Shown in pieces: positions 1-5,599 of a stretch of DNA of 5,764 nucleotides; the first letter of the stretch is position 1, and every line of letters starts with the position of its first letter. Under the pieces are notes generated by a model. The model searched no databases. It was not told the DNA's origin and worked only from the letters and a program-made list of their open reading frames with translations. Source of the stretch: an uncultured Bacteroidota bacterium. GTDB lineage: Bacteria; Bacteroidota; Bacteroidia; UKL13-3. Position numbers and translations under genes: made by a program. Where the stretch lies: NCBI GenBank assembly GCA_903888395.1, contig CAISTO010000426.1, positions 1 through 5,764 of the forward strand, in the 5' to 3' direction.

Positions 1-32
1 ATTATTTCGTCTATTTTAGCTTGAGGTATCAA
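1..32 (-). CDS. dnaG: Possible 5' end of a DNA primase (DnaG) gene, cut by the window edge
   Basis: On the minus strand an open frame runs off the left edge. From a TTG codon at 32-30 it reads (M)IPQAKIDEI. From memory of the family, Bacteroidota DnaG primases often begin M-I-(P/S)-x-x-T-I-D-x-I, just before the zinc-binding domain. The match is only ten residues long, so this is a suggestion. DnaG would make RNA primers at the replication fork in the cytoplasm. There is no ATG in this frame, and the frame is closed upstream by TAG at 80-78, so TTG is the only standard start. A TAnnTTTG-like element lies only five bases upstream, which would give an almost leaderless mRNA. The gene follows the EamA gene on the same strand. 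The plus strand of the same bases is open to a TAA at 72-74 and could instead be the tail of a convergent gene. Confidence 0.33.
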   Translation of the reverse strand, partial: MIPQAKIDEI

Positions 33-37
33 TTTTT

Positions 38-45
38 CAAAAATA
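38..45 (-). promoter_or_regulatory. Candidate -7 promoter element for the left-edge minus-strand gene
   Basis: The minus strand reads TATTTTTG here, a full match to the Bacteroidota -7 consensus TAnnTTTG. No TTG or TTTG is present about 19 bases upstream; the nearest is TTCG at 67-64, 18 bases away. The sequence is AT-rich, so a chance match is quite possible. Confidence 0.3.
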
Positions 46-58
46 AGGATATTTTGGA

Positions 59-91
59 AAATTCGAATTGTTAAATTCTAAATTCGAATTT
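59..91. repeat. Two copies of the palindrome AATTCGAATT, together an 11-bp inverted repeat
   Basis: AATTCGAATT occurs at 60-69 and again at 81-90, with centres 21 bases apart, about two helical turns. Each copy is its own reverse complement. Bases 59-69 pair perfectly with 81-91 across an 11-base spacer. It lies between the EamA stop codon and the putative start of the left-edge gene. It could be a tandem operator, or an AT-rich hairpin at the end of the MATE-EamA transcript. There is no convincing U-tract for an intrinsic terminator on the minus strand. Confidence 0.5.
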
Positions 92-111
92 GTTTTGAAA
101 TAAGTTGGAAA

Positions 112-1023
112 TTATTCATTTTCCATAATTACTTCTTGGGCTTTAGCTTTTTTAATACTAGCCAAATAAACACCCACAAAGACGAGGACCATAAAAATTA
201 ATTTTTCAAAACTGAGTTCATCAGTGGCAAAAGTAATGGCAATTAAAGTGGCGCAAACTGGTTGTAAATAAATATATGAACCCACCAAGCTACTGCTGGC
301 ATGGCGCAGGGCATAAGCATTTAGCACATAAGTTAAAAATGTAGAACCCACAGTGATGAAACCTACAAAAGCCCAAATTTTAGGAGTAAAAGTGTACCAT
401 TCTATCTGGCTAAATTCAGCAGCACCAAATGGCAAAACCAACAATGTTCCAAATAAAAAACTGTAAAGTGTAACTGTTAATGGATGGTATTTATGAATCA
501 ATTGTTTGGCATAAACCAAGTAAAATGCATAAATAATTGCGTTAGCAGCCACCATCATATCACCTAATACGCGTTCTGAATCAAACTGGAATTTTCTTCC
601 GCCTACCAACATGATGGCTCCTAAGCTTGCTAACAAAACACCCATTAGTTTTTGAAACGATAGTTTTTCTTTGTGCCAAATCATTGCAATAACAATCACA
701 AAAATGGGCGTGTTCATCATTAAAACCGATGCATTGATTGGTGTGGTAATTGATAAGCCTTTAAAGAATAACATCATGTTTGCAGCTACTCCAAAAATGG
801 CGCATACTAACAATTTCATAAAATCTTTTTTATCAGTAATTTTTTCTTTGATAAATGATTTATGAAACAAAATAATGAGCACACTTGCTACCGAAACTCT
901 TAATAAAATAAATGCAAATGGTTTAATATAAATAGGCATTACTTGCTTTGCAATGCTGAAAGTAGCACCATAAATTATGGTAACAATCCAAAGGGCAATA
1001 TGAACTTTTACTTTTTGATTCAT
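112..1023 (-). CDS. EamA/DMT-superfamily transporter (10 predicted membrane helices)
   Basis: This is an inner-membrane permease of the drug/metabolite transporter superfamily. Members export amino acids, metabolites or drugs; the substrate here cannot be read from sequence. From the chosen ATG it is 303 residues, the usual family length, with about ten hydrophobic helices. It has the typical two EamA repeats, roughly residues 8-142 and 152-290. Each repeat ends with the same signature: a proline in a helix followed 13-14 residues later by an acidic residue (P106/E119 and P255/E269, the second within Y-L-Q-P and D-E-L-S). The C-terminus is a short charged tail. The frame can be extended two codons to a TTG at 1029-1027, but ATG at 1023-1021 is preferred. 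It starts six bases after the TAA of the MATE gene, so the two are very likely one transcript, perhaps translationally coupled. Confidence 0.93.
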   Translation of the reverse strand: MNQKVKVHIALWIVTIIYGATFSIAKQVMPIYIKPFAFILLRVSVASVLIILFHKSFIKEKITDKKDFMKLLVCAIFGVAANMMLFFKGLSITTPINASVLMMNTPIFVIVIAMIWHKEKLSFQKLMGVLLASLGAIMLVGGRKFQFDSERVLGDMMVAANAIIYAFYLVYAKQLIHKYHPLTVTLYSFLFGTLLVLPFGAAEFSQIEWYTFTPKIWAFVGFITVGSTFLTYVLNAYALRHASSSLVGSYIYLQPVCATLIAITFATDELSFEKLIFMVLVFVGVYLASIKKAKAQEVIMENE

Positions 1024-1029
1024 GAGCAA

Positions 1030-2370
1030 TTATAGCTGCATTGATTTCACTTCTTTTACAAATCGAATACTTAAAAATATTGCTGAAAACGTTAAGCCAA
1101 TACTTAAGCCATACCAAATACCGTACAAACCTAAATTCATAGAAAATGTAAAATAGTATCCCAATGGAATTCCTATTACCCAATATGCAATGATGGTAAT
1201 AATAGTTGGTACTTTGGTATCCGACAAGCCACGTAATGCGCCTAAACTAACTGCTTGCACACCGTCACTTAACTGAAACATAGCCGCTATATAAAGTAAA
1301 CCAGCTGTGATGAATTGTACATCGACATCGTTAACACTTATTTGAACAATAAATTGATTAAATAAAGTAAAAATTAAAGCACAAAACCCCATAAAAAATC
1401 CACCTAAAATGATTCCTGATTTACCTGAGTAAAGCATGTCATGTTTGTTTTTTCGTCCATAAGCATCACCTACAGCAATTCCTGTTCCTGCCGAAATTCC
1501 TGTAGCAACCATATAAGTTAATGAAGCCAAGTTAATGGCTAAAGTGTGTGCTGCTTGTTCACTTTTTCCAATCCAACCAATGATGATGGCTGCTGCTGCA
1601 AATGCACCAACTTCAAAAAAGTATTGGAATCCACTTGGTAATCCCACTTTTAAAATAGAAACAAATTGTGTTTTTATAGAAGCAGCGGTTTTTATTAAAT
1701 AGGGTTTATATTGCTTATGCAACAACACATATAAAAGCATGCTGATAAACATTAATGTTCTAGAAATAATAGTGGCCAAACCAGCGCCTTTTAAACCCAA
1801 AGCTGGCATTCCCCAATTTCCATAAATGAACATATAATTCAGTAAAATATTTAAAGCCAAAGCCACCATGGTAATTACCGCTGCAGGAGTGGTAATTGAA
1901 AGTCCATCGCTGAATTGTTTAACGGCTAAAAATAGTAATAAAGGTAAGGTACTATAATTTAATAAAGTTAGAAATTGATTGGCCAAAGGTTTTACCTTTT
2001 CGTCTTGTTTGAACCAATCTAAGTGATTGCTCAAAAGCATGTTTACAAAAAATATAAATACTGACAAAACCAAAGCAACCAAAATTGCAGCTTTAAAATA
2101 GTTGACACATTCTTGTAAATTATTTTCTGCTTTTGCCTTGGCAATTAAAGGCGAAACAGCCATTAAAGTTCCTAAACCTAAAATGGTTATTAAATAATAA
2201 ATGGCATTTGCCAAACCTGCAGCTGCTAAGTTAGTAGCATCTATTTTCCCAATCATTAAAGTGTCGGCAACACCCATTAACACGATACCTAATTGTCCAA
2301 TTATAATTGGCCAACTTAGCTTTAAAATACTTTTAAAATAGGGTTTGTAATCTGAATAAATTGCTCGCAC
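1030..2370 (-). CDS. NorM-like MATE family multidrug/cation efflux transporter, probable GTG start
   Basis: This is an inner-membrane antiporter of the MATE family, exporting cationic drugs or metabolites in exchange for Na+ or H+. Some twelve hydrophobic helices in two halves are visible. The first half opens with W-P-I-I-I-G-Q-L-G and V-A-D-T-L-M-I-G; the second opens with V-G-L-P-S-G-F-Q-Y-F-F-E. Numbered from the GTG at 2370-2368 (446 residues), the acidic residues fall at D36, E253 and D369. These correspond closely to D36, E255 and D371 described for Vibrio cholerae NorM, which supports both the family call and this start. The frame extends to a TTG at 2406-2404 (458 residues), but the extra residues are not typical, and a promoter-like element lies between the two starts. 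No ATG precedes the first helix. It is the first gene of a two-gene unit with the EamA permease. The coupling ion and substrate are not known. Confidence 0.9.
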   Translation of the reverse strand: MRAIYSDYKPYFKSILKLSWPIIIGQLGIVLMGVADTLMIGKIDATNLAAAGLANAIYYLITILGLGTLMAVSPLIAKAKAENNLQECVNYFKAAILVALVLSVFIFFVNMLLSNHLDWFKQDEKVKPLANQFLTLLNYSTLPLLLFLAVKQFSDGLSITTPAAVITMVALALNILLNYMFIYGNWGMPALGLKGAGLATIISRTLMFISMLLYVLLHKQYKPYLIKTAASIKTQFVSILKVGLPSGFQYFFEVGAFAAAAIIIGWIGKSEQAAHTLAINLASLTYMVATGISAGTGIAVGDAYGRKNKHDMLYSGKSGIILGGFFMGFCALIFTLFNQFIVQISVNDVDVQFITAGLLYIAAMFQLSDGVQAVSLGALRGLSDTKVPTIITIIAYWVIGIPLGYYFTFSMNLGLYGIWYGLSIGLTFSAIFLSIRFVKEVKSMQL

Positions 2371-2388
2371 TGAATAAAAATTAGTGCG
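2366..2388. promoter_or_regulatory. Inverted repeat (possible operator or mRNA hairpin) at the MATE gene start
   Basis: CGCACT at 2366-2371 is perfectly repeated as AGTGCG at 2383-2388, separated by 11 AT-rich bases. On the minus strand it begins just after the candidate -7 element and so covers the expected transcription start. The downstream arm contains the proposed GTG start codon (2370-2368). The GC-containing arms stand out in an AT-rich intergenic context. It could bind a dimeric repressor of the efflux operon, or fold in the mRNA and hide the start codon. Confidence 0.45.
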
Positions 2389-2396
2389 CGAAAGTA
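2389..2396 (-). promoter_or_regulatory. Candidate -7 promoter element of the MATE-EamA unit
   Basis: The minus strand reads TACTTTCG, followed by CGCAC. This is one mismatch from the Bacteroidota -7 consensus TAnnTTTG and resembles the commonly seen TACTTTTGCGC-type core. No good TTG -33 element is seen at the usual distance. The first bases of mRNA would lie at about 2386-2380, downstream of the TTG at 2406 and 10-16 bases before the GTG at 2370. That favours the GTG start. Confidence 0.4.
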
Positions 2397-2583
2397 AGTA
2401 AAACAAATACTCTTCCCGTTGAAATTTGAAAAATGATTTGCTTTATGTTCAAAAAATAAAAAACTTGTAAATAAAATACTGCCAACTGAAACATTGAAAT
2501 CTTATGTTGAATACTAATAAAATTAAAGATTAATATTGAAAAAAAATAAACAAAATTGAGTTTAAAATTATCATTTATAGCTA

Positions 2584-2630
2584 TTTGTAGTCAATTAATT
2601 GAAGCTAATTTTCAGGTAACATTGAATTTG
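2584..2630 (+). promoter_or_regulatory. Weak candidate promoters for the crt operon
   Basis: Two overlapping arrangements approximate the Bacteroidota promoter (TTG or TTTG, about 19 bases, TAnnTTTG). The first is TTTG at 2584-2587 with TAATTTTC at 2606-2613, spacing 18. The second is TTG at 2599-2601 with TGAATTTG at 2623-2630, spacing 21. Each -7 element has one mismatch. Either would give an mRNA leader of about 100 bases containing the two downstream inverted repeats. In such AT-rich DNA chance matches are expected. Confidence 0.25.
2591..2602. repeat. Perfect 12-bp palindrome TCAATTAATTGA
   Basis: The sequence is its own reverse complement and overlaps the candidate -33 elements of the crt promoter. 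It is a possible operator half-site or site, but made almost only of A and T. Function is inferred only from its position. Confidence 0.35.
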
Positions 2631-2643
2631 GATTAACAAATAA

Positions 2644-2665
2644 AAATCAAGAATTTACTTGATTT
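2644..2665. repeat. 8-bp inverted repeat AAATCAAG / CTTGATTT upstream of crtI
   Basis: AAATCAAG at 2644-2651 and CTTGATTT at 2658-2665 are perfect reverse complements across a 6-base spacer. The 22-bp size fits a site for a dimeric regulator. It lies just downstream of the candidate promoter, where a bound repressor would block transcription. It could also form a small hairpin in the leader RNA. Confidence 0.4.
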
Positions 2666-2674
2666 CCCTTAGTG

Positions 2675-2695
2675 GAAATTTGCAAAAACAATTTC
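2675..2695. repeat. 6-bp inverted repeat GAAATT / AATTTC upstream of crtI
   Basis: GAAATT at 2675-2680 pairs with AATTTC at 2690-2695 across 9 bases. It lies 9 bases after the preceding inverted repeat and about 43 bases before the crtI start. Short and AT-rich, so possibly chance. Its interest is that it stands beside another repeat at the likely control region of a pigment operon. Confidence 0.25.
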
Positions 2696-2738
2696 AAAAA
2701 ATTATTGTTGTAATATAAAATATATATTTACAATCTCA

Positions 2739-4214
2739 ATGTCAAAAATTGCAATCATAGGATCAGGTTTTTCAGGAATTAGTTCGGCCGCATATTTATC
2801 TGCTGCTGGACATGAAGTGCATGTTTTTGAAAAAAATGCATCAATTGGAGGAAGATCAAGGCAATTAAAAACTGATGATGGGTATGTTTTTGACATGGGA
2901 CCAAGTTGGTATTGGATGCCCGATGTGTTTGAAAGATTTTTTAAAGATTTTGGCCATTCGGTTGCTGACTTATACGATTTAAAATTATTGGATCCTTCAT
3001 TTGATGTTGTTTTTGGTGAAAATGATAAAATGTCGATTCCCGAGAATTTTGAGTCATTGTGTAATCTTTTTGAATCAATAGAAAAAGGAAGTGCTGAAAA
3101 ATTAAAGCAATTCATGGACGAAGCTGAATATAAATACAAAACTGGTATTGAAAATTTAGTTTATAAACCAGGAATTTCCCTATTAGAATTTGCCGATATT
3201 GATTTGATAAAAGGGATGTTTCGTTTGCAAGTTTTTTCCTCGTTTAGCAAGCATGTTCGAAAATTTTTTACTCATCCAAAATTAATTGCTATCATGGAGT
3301 TTCCTGTTTTATTTTTGGGCGCAATGCCCCAAGATACTCCGGCTCTTTATAGTTTAATGAATTATGCTGGATTAAAACTAGGTACTTGGTATCCACTTGG
3401 TGGTTTTGGAAAAGTAATTGAATCCATGAAAAAAGTTGCTGAAAAAAATGGCGCTATTTTTCATGTAAATGCTAATGTTGAAAAAATTGAAGTTGAAAAC
3501 AATCAAGTTAAGCATATTATAGTAAACGGTAATGAAGTTAATTGCGATGCAGTTGTAGCCTCAGCCGATTATCATCATGTAGAAAGCAAACTATTGGATG
3601 AAAAATACAGAAATTACGATGAAAAATATTGGGATAAAAAAGTATTTGCTCCCTCTTCTTTGATTTATTATTTAGGCATCAATAAAAAAATCAATAATTT
3701 AGATCATCACACTTTGTTTTTCGATGAAGACTTAAATCAACATGCGGTTGAAATATATAAAACACCCATGTGGCCAACAAAACCATTGTTTTATGTTTGC
3801 TGTCCTTCAAAAACTGATGATGAAATTGCACCGCATGGACATGAAAATATATTCCTGTTAATGCCCATTGCAGCTGGAATAACAGATTCTGAGGAAATGC
3901 GTGAAAAGTATTTTAAATTAATGATTTCAAGATTAGAAAAACAAGTTGGTGAAGATATTTTATCGCACATTGATTACAAAAAAAGTTTCTGTGTAAATGA
4001 TTTTGTTTTTGAGTACAATTCATACAAGGGAAATGCTTACGGACTTGCAAATACATTGATGCAAACAGCTATTTTGAAACCAAAAATAATCAATAAAAAA
4101 ATTAAAAATTTATTTTATTCTGGGCAATTGACAGTTCCTGGTCCTGGCGTTCCTCCCTCTATTATATCTGGCAAAGTTGCCGCAGAACTAGTAATAAATC
4201 ATTTAAAAAAATAA
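2739..4214 (+). CDS. crtI: Phytoene desaturase (CrtI-type carotenoid desaturase)
   Basis: This is an FAD-dependent, membrane-associated desaturase that introduces double bonds into phytoene, usually giving lycopene with the CrtI type. At 491 residues it is the normal length. The N-terminal dinucleotide-binding fold shows G8-S-G-F-S-G13, an acidic residue at E31 ending the second strand, and G37-G-R-S40. These are followed by the family stretch Y-V-F-D-M-G-P-S-W-Y-W-M-P. The C-terminal FAD-binding signature Y-S-G-Q-L-T-V-P-G-P-G-V-P-P-S-I-I-S-G is at residues 460-478. The ATG at 2739 puts the Rossmann strand immediately at the N-terminus, as expected; upstream bases are A/T only, without a Shine-Dalgarno sequence. 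It leads the operon, with crtB starting three bases after its stop. The number of desaturation steps cannot be decided from sequence. A related desaturase such as CrtD is less likely, given the direct pairing with crtB. Confidence 0.95.
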   Translation: MSKIAIIGSGFSGISSAAYLSAAGHEVHVFEKNASIGGRSRQLKTDDGYVFDMGPSWYWMPDVFERFFKDFGHSVADLYDLKLLDPSFDVVFGENDKMSIPENFESLCNLFESIEKGSAEKLKQFMDEAEYKYKTGIENLVYKPGISLLEFADIDLIKGMFRLQVFSSFSKHVRKFFTHPKLIAIMEFPVLFLGAMPQDTPALYSLMNYAGLKLGTWYPLGGFGKVIESMKKVAEKNGAIFHVNANVEKIEVENNQVKHIIVNGNEVNCDAVVASADYHHVESKLLDEKYRNYDEKYWDKKVFAPSSLIYYLGINKKINNLDHHTLFFDEDLNQHAVEIYKTPMWPTKPLFYVCCPSKTDDEIAPHGHENIFLLMPIAAGITDSEEMREKYFKLMISRLEKQVGEDILSHIDYKKSFCVNDFVFEYNSYKGNAYGLANTLMQTAILKPKIINKKIKNLFYSGQLTVPGPGVPPSIISGKVAAELVINHLKK

Positions 4215-4217
4215 CCT

Positions 4218-5054
4218 ATGAAGTCACTATTTGATGATGTTTCAGTTAAGTGCAGCAAACTTACCACCCGAGCTTACAGTACAAGTTTTTCGCTTGGTAT
4301 ATATTTTTTGAAAAGCAATTTACATGATCCTATATATTCAATATATGGCTTTGTTCGTTTTGCTGATGAAATTGTAGACAGCTTTGAAGGATTTGATAAA
4401 AGTAAATTATTAAAAAAATTTAAAGAAGAAACGTATGAAGCCATAGAGAATAAAATTTCATTGAACCCTATATTAAACTCCTTTCAGCAAGTAGTAAATC
4501 AATACAATATTTCACATGATTTGATTGAAACTTTTTTGGATAGTATGGAGATGGATTTAGAAAAAATAGATTACTCAGCAGAAAAATATGAAACTTATAT
4601 TTTAGGTTCTGCAGAAGTAGTTGGGCTCATGTGTTTGTATGTATTTACTGATGGTAATATTAAACTTTATGAAGAATTAAAACCATTTGCCATGAAGTTG
4701 GGTGCGGCATTTCAAAAAGTAAACTTTTTACGTGACTTGAAAGACGATTATCATATTCTTGGCAGAGCATATTTTCCAGGAATAGACTTAACAAATTTTT
4801 CAGTTTCAGCCAAACAAATGATTGAACAAGAAATTGAAAGTGATTTTATAGCGGCATTGCATGGCATCAAAAAGCTACCTACTTCATCGAGAGGAGGAGT
4901 TTATTTGGCTTATGTTTATTACAATTCATTGTTTAAAAAAATAAAAAATGCAGCTCCTCAAAAAATTCTAACAGAAAGAATTAGAATTAGCAATAGCGAA
5001 AAATTTGGATTAATGTTAAATAGCATGTTCCAACATAAATTGAACTTATTATGA
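4218..5054 (+). CDS. crtB: Phytoene synthase (squalene/phytoene synthase family)
   Basis: It catalyses head-to-head condensation of two geranylgeranyl diphosphates to phytoene, the first committed step of carotenoid synthesis, at the membrane surface with Mg2+. The 278 residues match the length of bacterial CrtB. Both aspartate-rich Mg2+/diphosphate motifs are intact: D50-E-I-V-D54, preceded by Y-G-F-V-R-F-A, and N169-F-L-R-D173-L-K-D-D177, followed by G-R-A-Y-F-P. The N-terminal S-x-S-F-S segment typical of the family is at residues 21-25. The ATG lies three bases after the crtI stop, and its TGA overlaps the next ATG, so all three genes must be on one message. A squalene synthase-like role is possible within the fold but unlikely beside crtI. 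Confidence 0.95.
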   Translation: MKSLFDDVSVKCSKLTTRAYSTSFSLGIYFLKSNLHDPIYSIYGFVRFADEIVDSFEGFDKSKLLKKFKEETYEAIENKISLNPILNSFQQVVNQYNISHDLIETFLDSMEMDLEKIDYSAEKYETYILGSAEVVGLMCLYVFTDGNIKLYEELKPFAMKLGAAFQKVNFLRDLKDDYHILGRAYFPGIDLTNFSVSAKQMIEQEIESDFIAALHGIKKLPTSSRGGVYLAYVYYNSLFKKIKNAAPQKILTERIRISNSEKFGLMLNSMFQHKLNLL

Positions 5055-5554
5055 GATTTTTATTGCTTATAATAACTAGTTTTATTTTTGCCAATAGTTC
5101 AGCCAATAATCCTTCCATTGAAGAAGTTAGAAACCTTTTTCAAAAAGCAGCAAAAGATGAAGTTTTGTGTAAAAAACTAATTGTAAACTTACAGGTTTAC
5201 AACGAGAATAATAACACGTCTTTAGCAGCTTATAAGGCTTGTGGCATCATGATGATGGCAAAATATGTTGTTAGTCCAATTAACAAACTATCGAAATTTA
5301 ATGAGGGAAAAAATTTGCTAGAAAAATGCATAGAAAAAGACAATAGAAATGTAGAAATACGTTTTTTGCGTTTTACCGTTCAGAGCAATGCACCAAAGTT
5401 TTTAGGATATAGCTCTTCAATGTTATTGGATAAAAATTTTATATTAAATGCCTTACCATCCATCAATGACAAACAATTGAAAAATATTGTCATTTCCTTT
5501 TTAAAATCCTCTTCTTATTTAACCAATACTGAAAAACAGAAACTAATTTCTTGA
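5051..5554 (+). CDS. Uncharacterised small exported protein, coupled to crtB
   Basis: I do not recognise a named function. The 167-residue product starts with a signal peptide: M-R, a hydrophobic stretch at 3-13, and a likely cleavage after A18 (S-S-A before N-N-P). The mature part is mostly helical and basic, with cysteines at 40, 64 and 93. A segment at 85-107 (E-G-K-N-L-L-E-K-C-I-E-K-D followed by N-x-E-I-R-F-L-R) looks like a TPR-type helix pair. It is followed by V-Q-S-N-A-P-K-F-L-G-Y to residue 120. That segment feels like the conserved core of an unnamed Bacteroidota family, but this is from memory. Its ATG overlaps the crtB stop as ATGA, so translation is coupled to crtB. Location is probably periplasmic. 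A role in carotenoid handling or membrane organisation is only suggested by position. Confidence 0.85.
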   Translation: MRFLLLIITSFIFANSSANNPSIEEVRNLFQKAAKDEVLCKKLIVNLQVYNENNNTSLAAYKACGIMMMAKYVVSPINKLSKFNEGKNLLEKCIEKDNRNVEIRFLRFTVQSNAPKFLGYSSSMLLDKNFILNALPSINDKQLKNIVISFLKSSSYLTNTEKQKLIS

Positions 5555-5558
5555 AATT

Positions 5559-5579
5559 AAATAAAGTATTTTATTTTTT
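5559..5579 (+). terminator. Weak AT-only hairpin with T-run between the small gene and the photolyase gene
   Basis: AAATAAA at 5559-5565 pairs with TTTATTT at 5570-5576 around a GTAT loop and is followed by three more T. The stem has no G-C pair, so it would be a poor terminator, at most an attenuator. The following gene starts only 21 bases later, so read-through into the photolyase gene is expected. Confidence 0.15.
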
Positions 5580-5599
5580 CAAGTAATTTAAATTAAAGT

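Larger units (their letters stand above)
2407..2738. other. Divergent intergenic region between the MATE unit and the crt operon
   Basis: These 332 bases separate two divergently transcribed units. They are extremely AT-rich. The only open frames are tiny, such as an 8-codon frame at 2433-2459. No RNA gene or riboswitch is recognised. The half nearest crtI (from about 2580) holds the promoter candidates and inverted repeats listed separately. The half nearest the MATE gene (2407-2580) shows nothing beyond A- and T-rich runs. Confidence 0.7.

Noticed and set aside
3..74. Plus-strand open frame from the left edge to TAA at 72-74, possible tail of a convergent gene
   Set aside because: Only 23 codons are visible, without a recognisable motif. 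The minus-strand reading of the same bases resembles a DnaG N-terminus, so the plus frame is not called, though it cannot be excluded.
671..865. 64-codon plus-strand frame
   Set aside because: It lies entirely antisense to the EamA permease gene, has no recognisable motif or context, and is best explained as a shadow of the real gene.
1024..1029. TTG at 1029-1027 as the start of the EamA gene
   Set aside because: An ATG two codons later (1023-1021) is a much better start and keeps the usual N-terminus.
923..1183. 86-codon minus-strand frame across the MATE/EamA junction
   Set aside because: It overlaps the ends of two well-supported genes in another frame and shows no family features.
2433..2459. 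8-codon plus-strand frame as a possible leader peptide
   Set aside because: It is far from crtI (about 280 bases), has no regulatory amino acid run and no paired attenuator hairpins. Such frames are expected by chance.
2723..2730. TATATTTA as the crtI -7 promoter element
   Set aside because: The last base does not match TAnnTTTG, no properly spaced TTG exists upstream, and the transcript would start within a few bases of the ATG. It is probably just the AT-rich leader before the start codon.
2702..3139. 145-codon minus-strand frame
   Set aside because: It is antisense to the N-terminal FAD-binding part of crtI, whose motifs are unambiguous. The antisense product has no recognisable domain.
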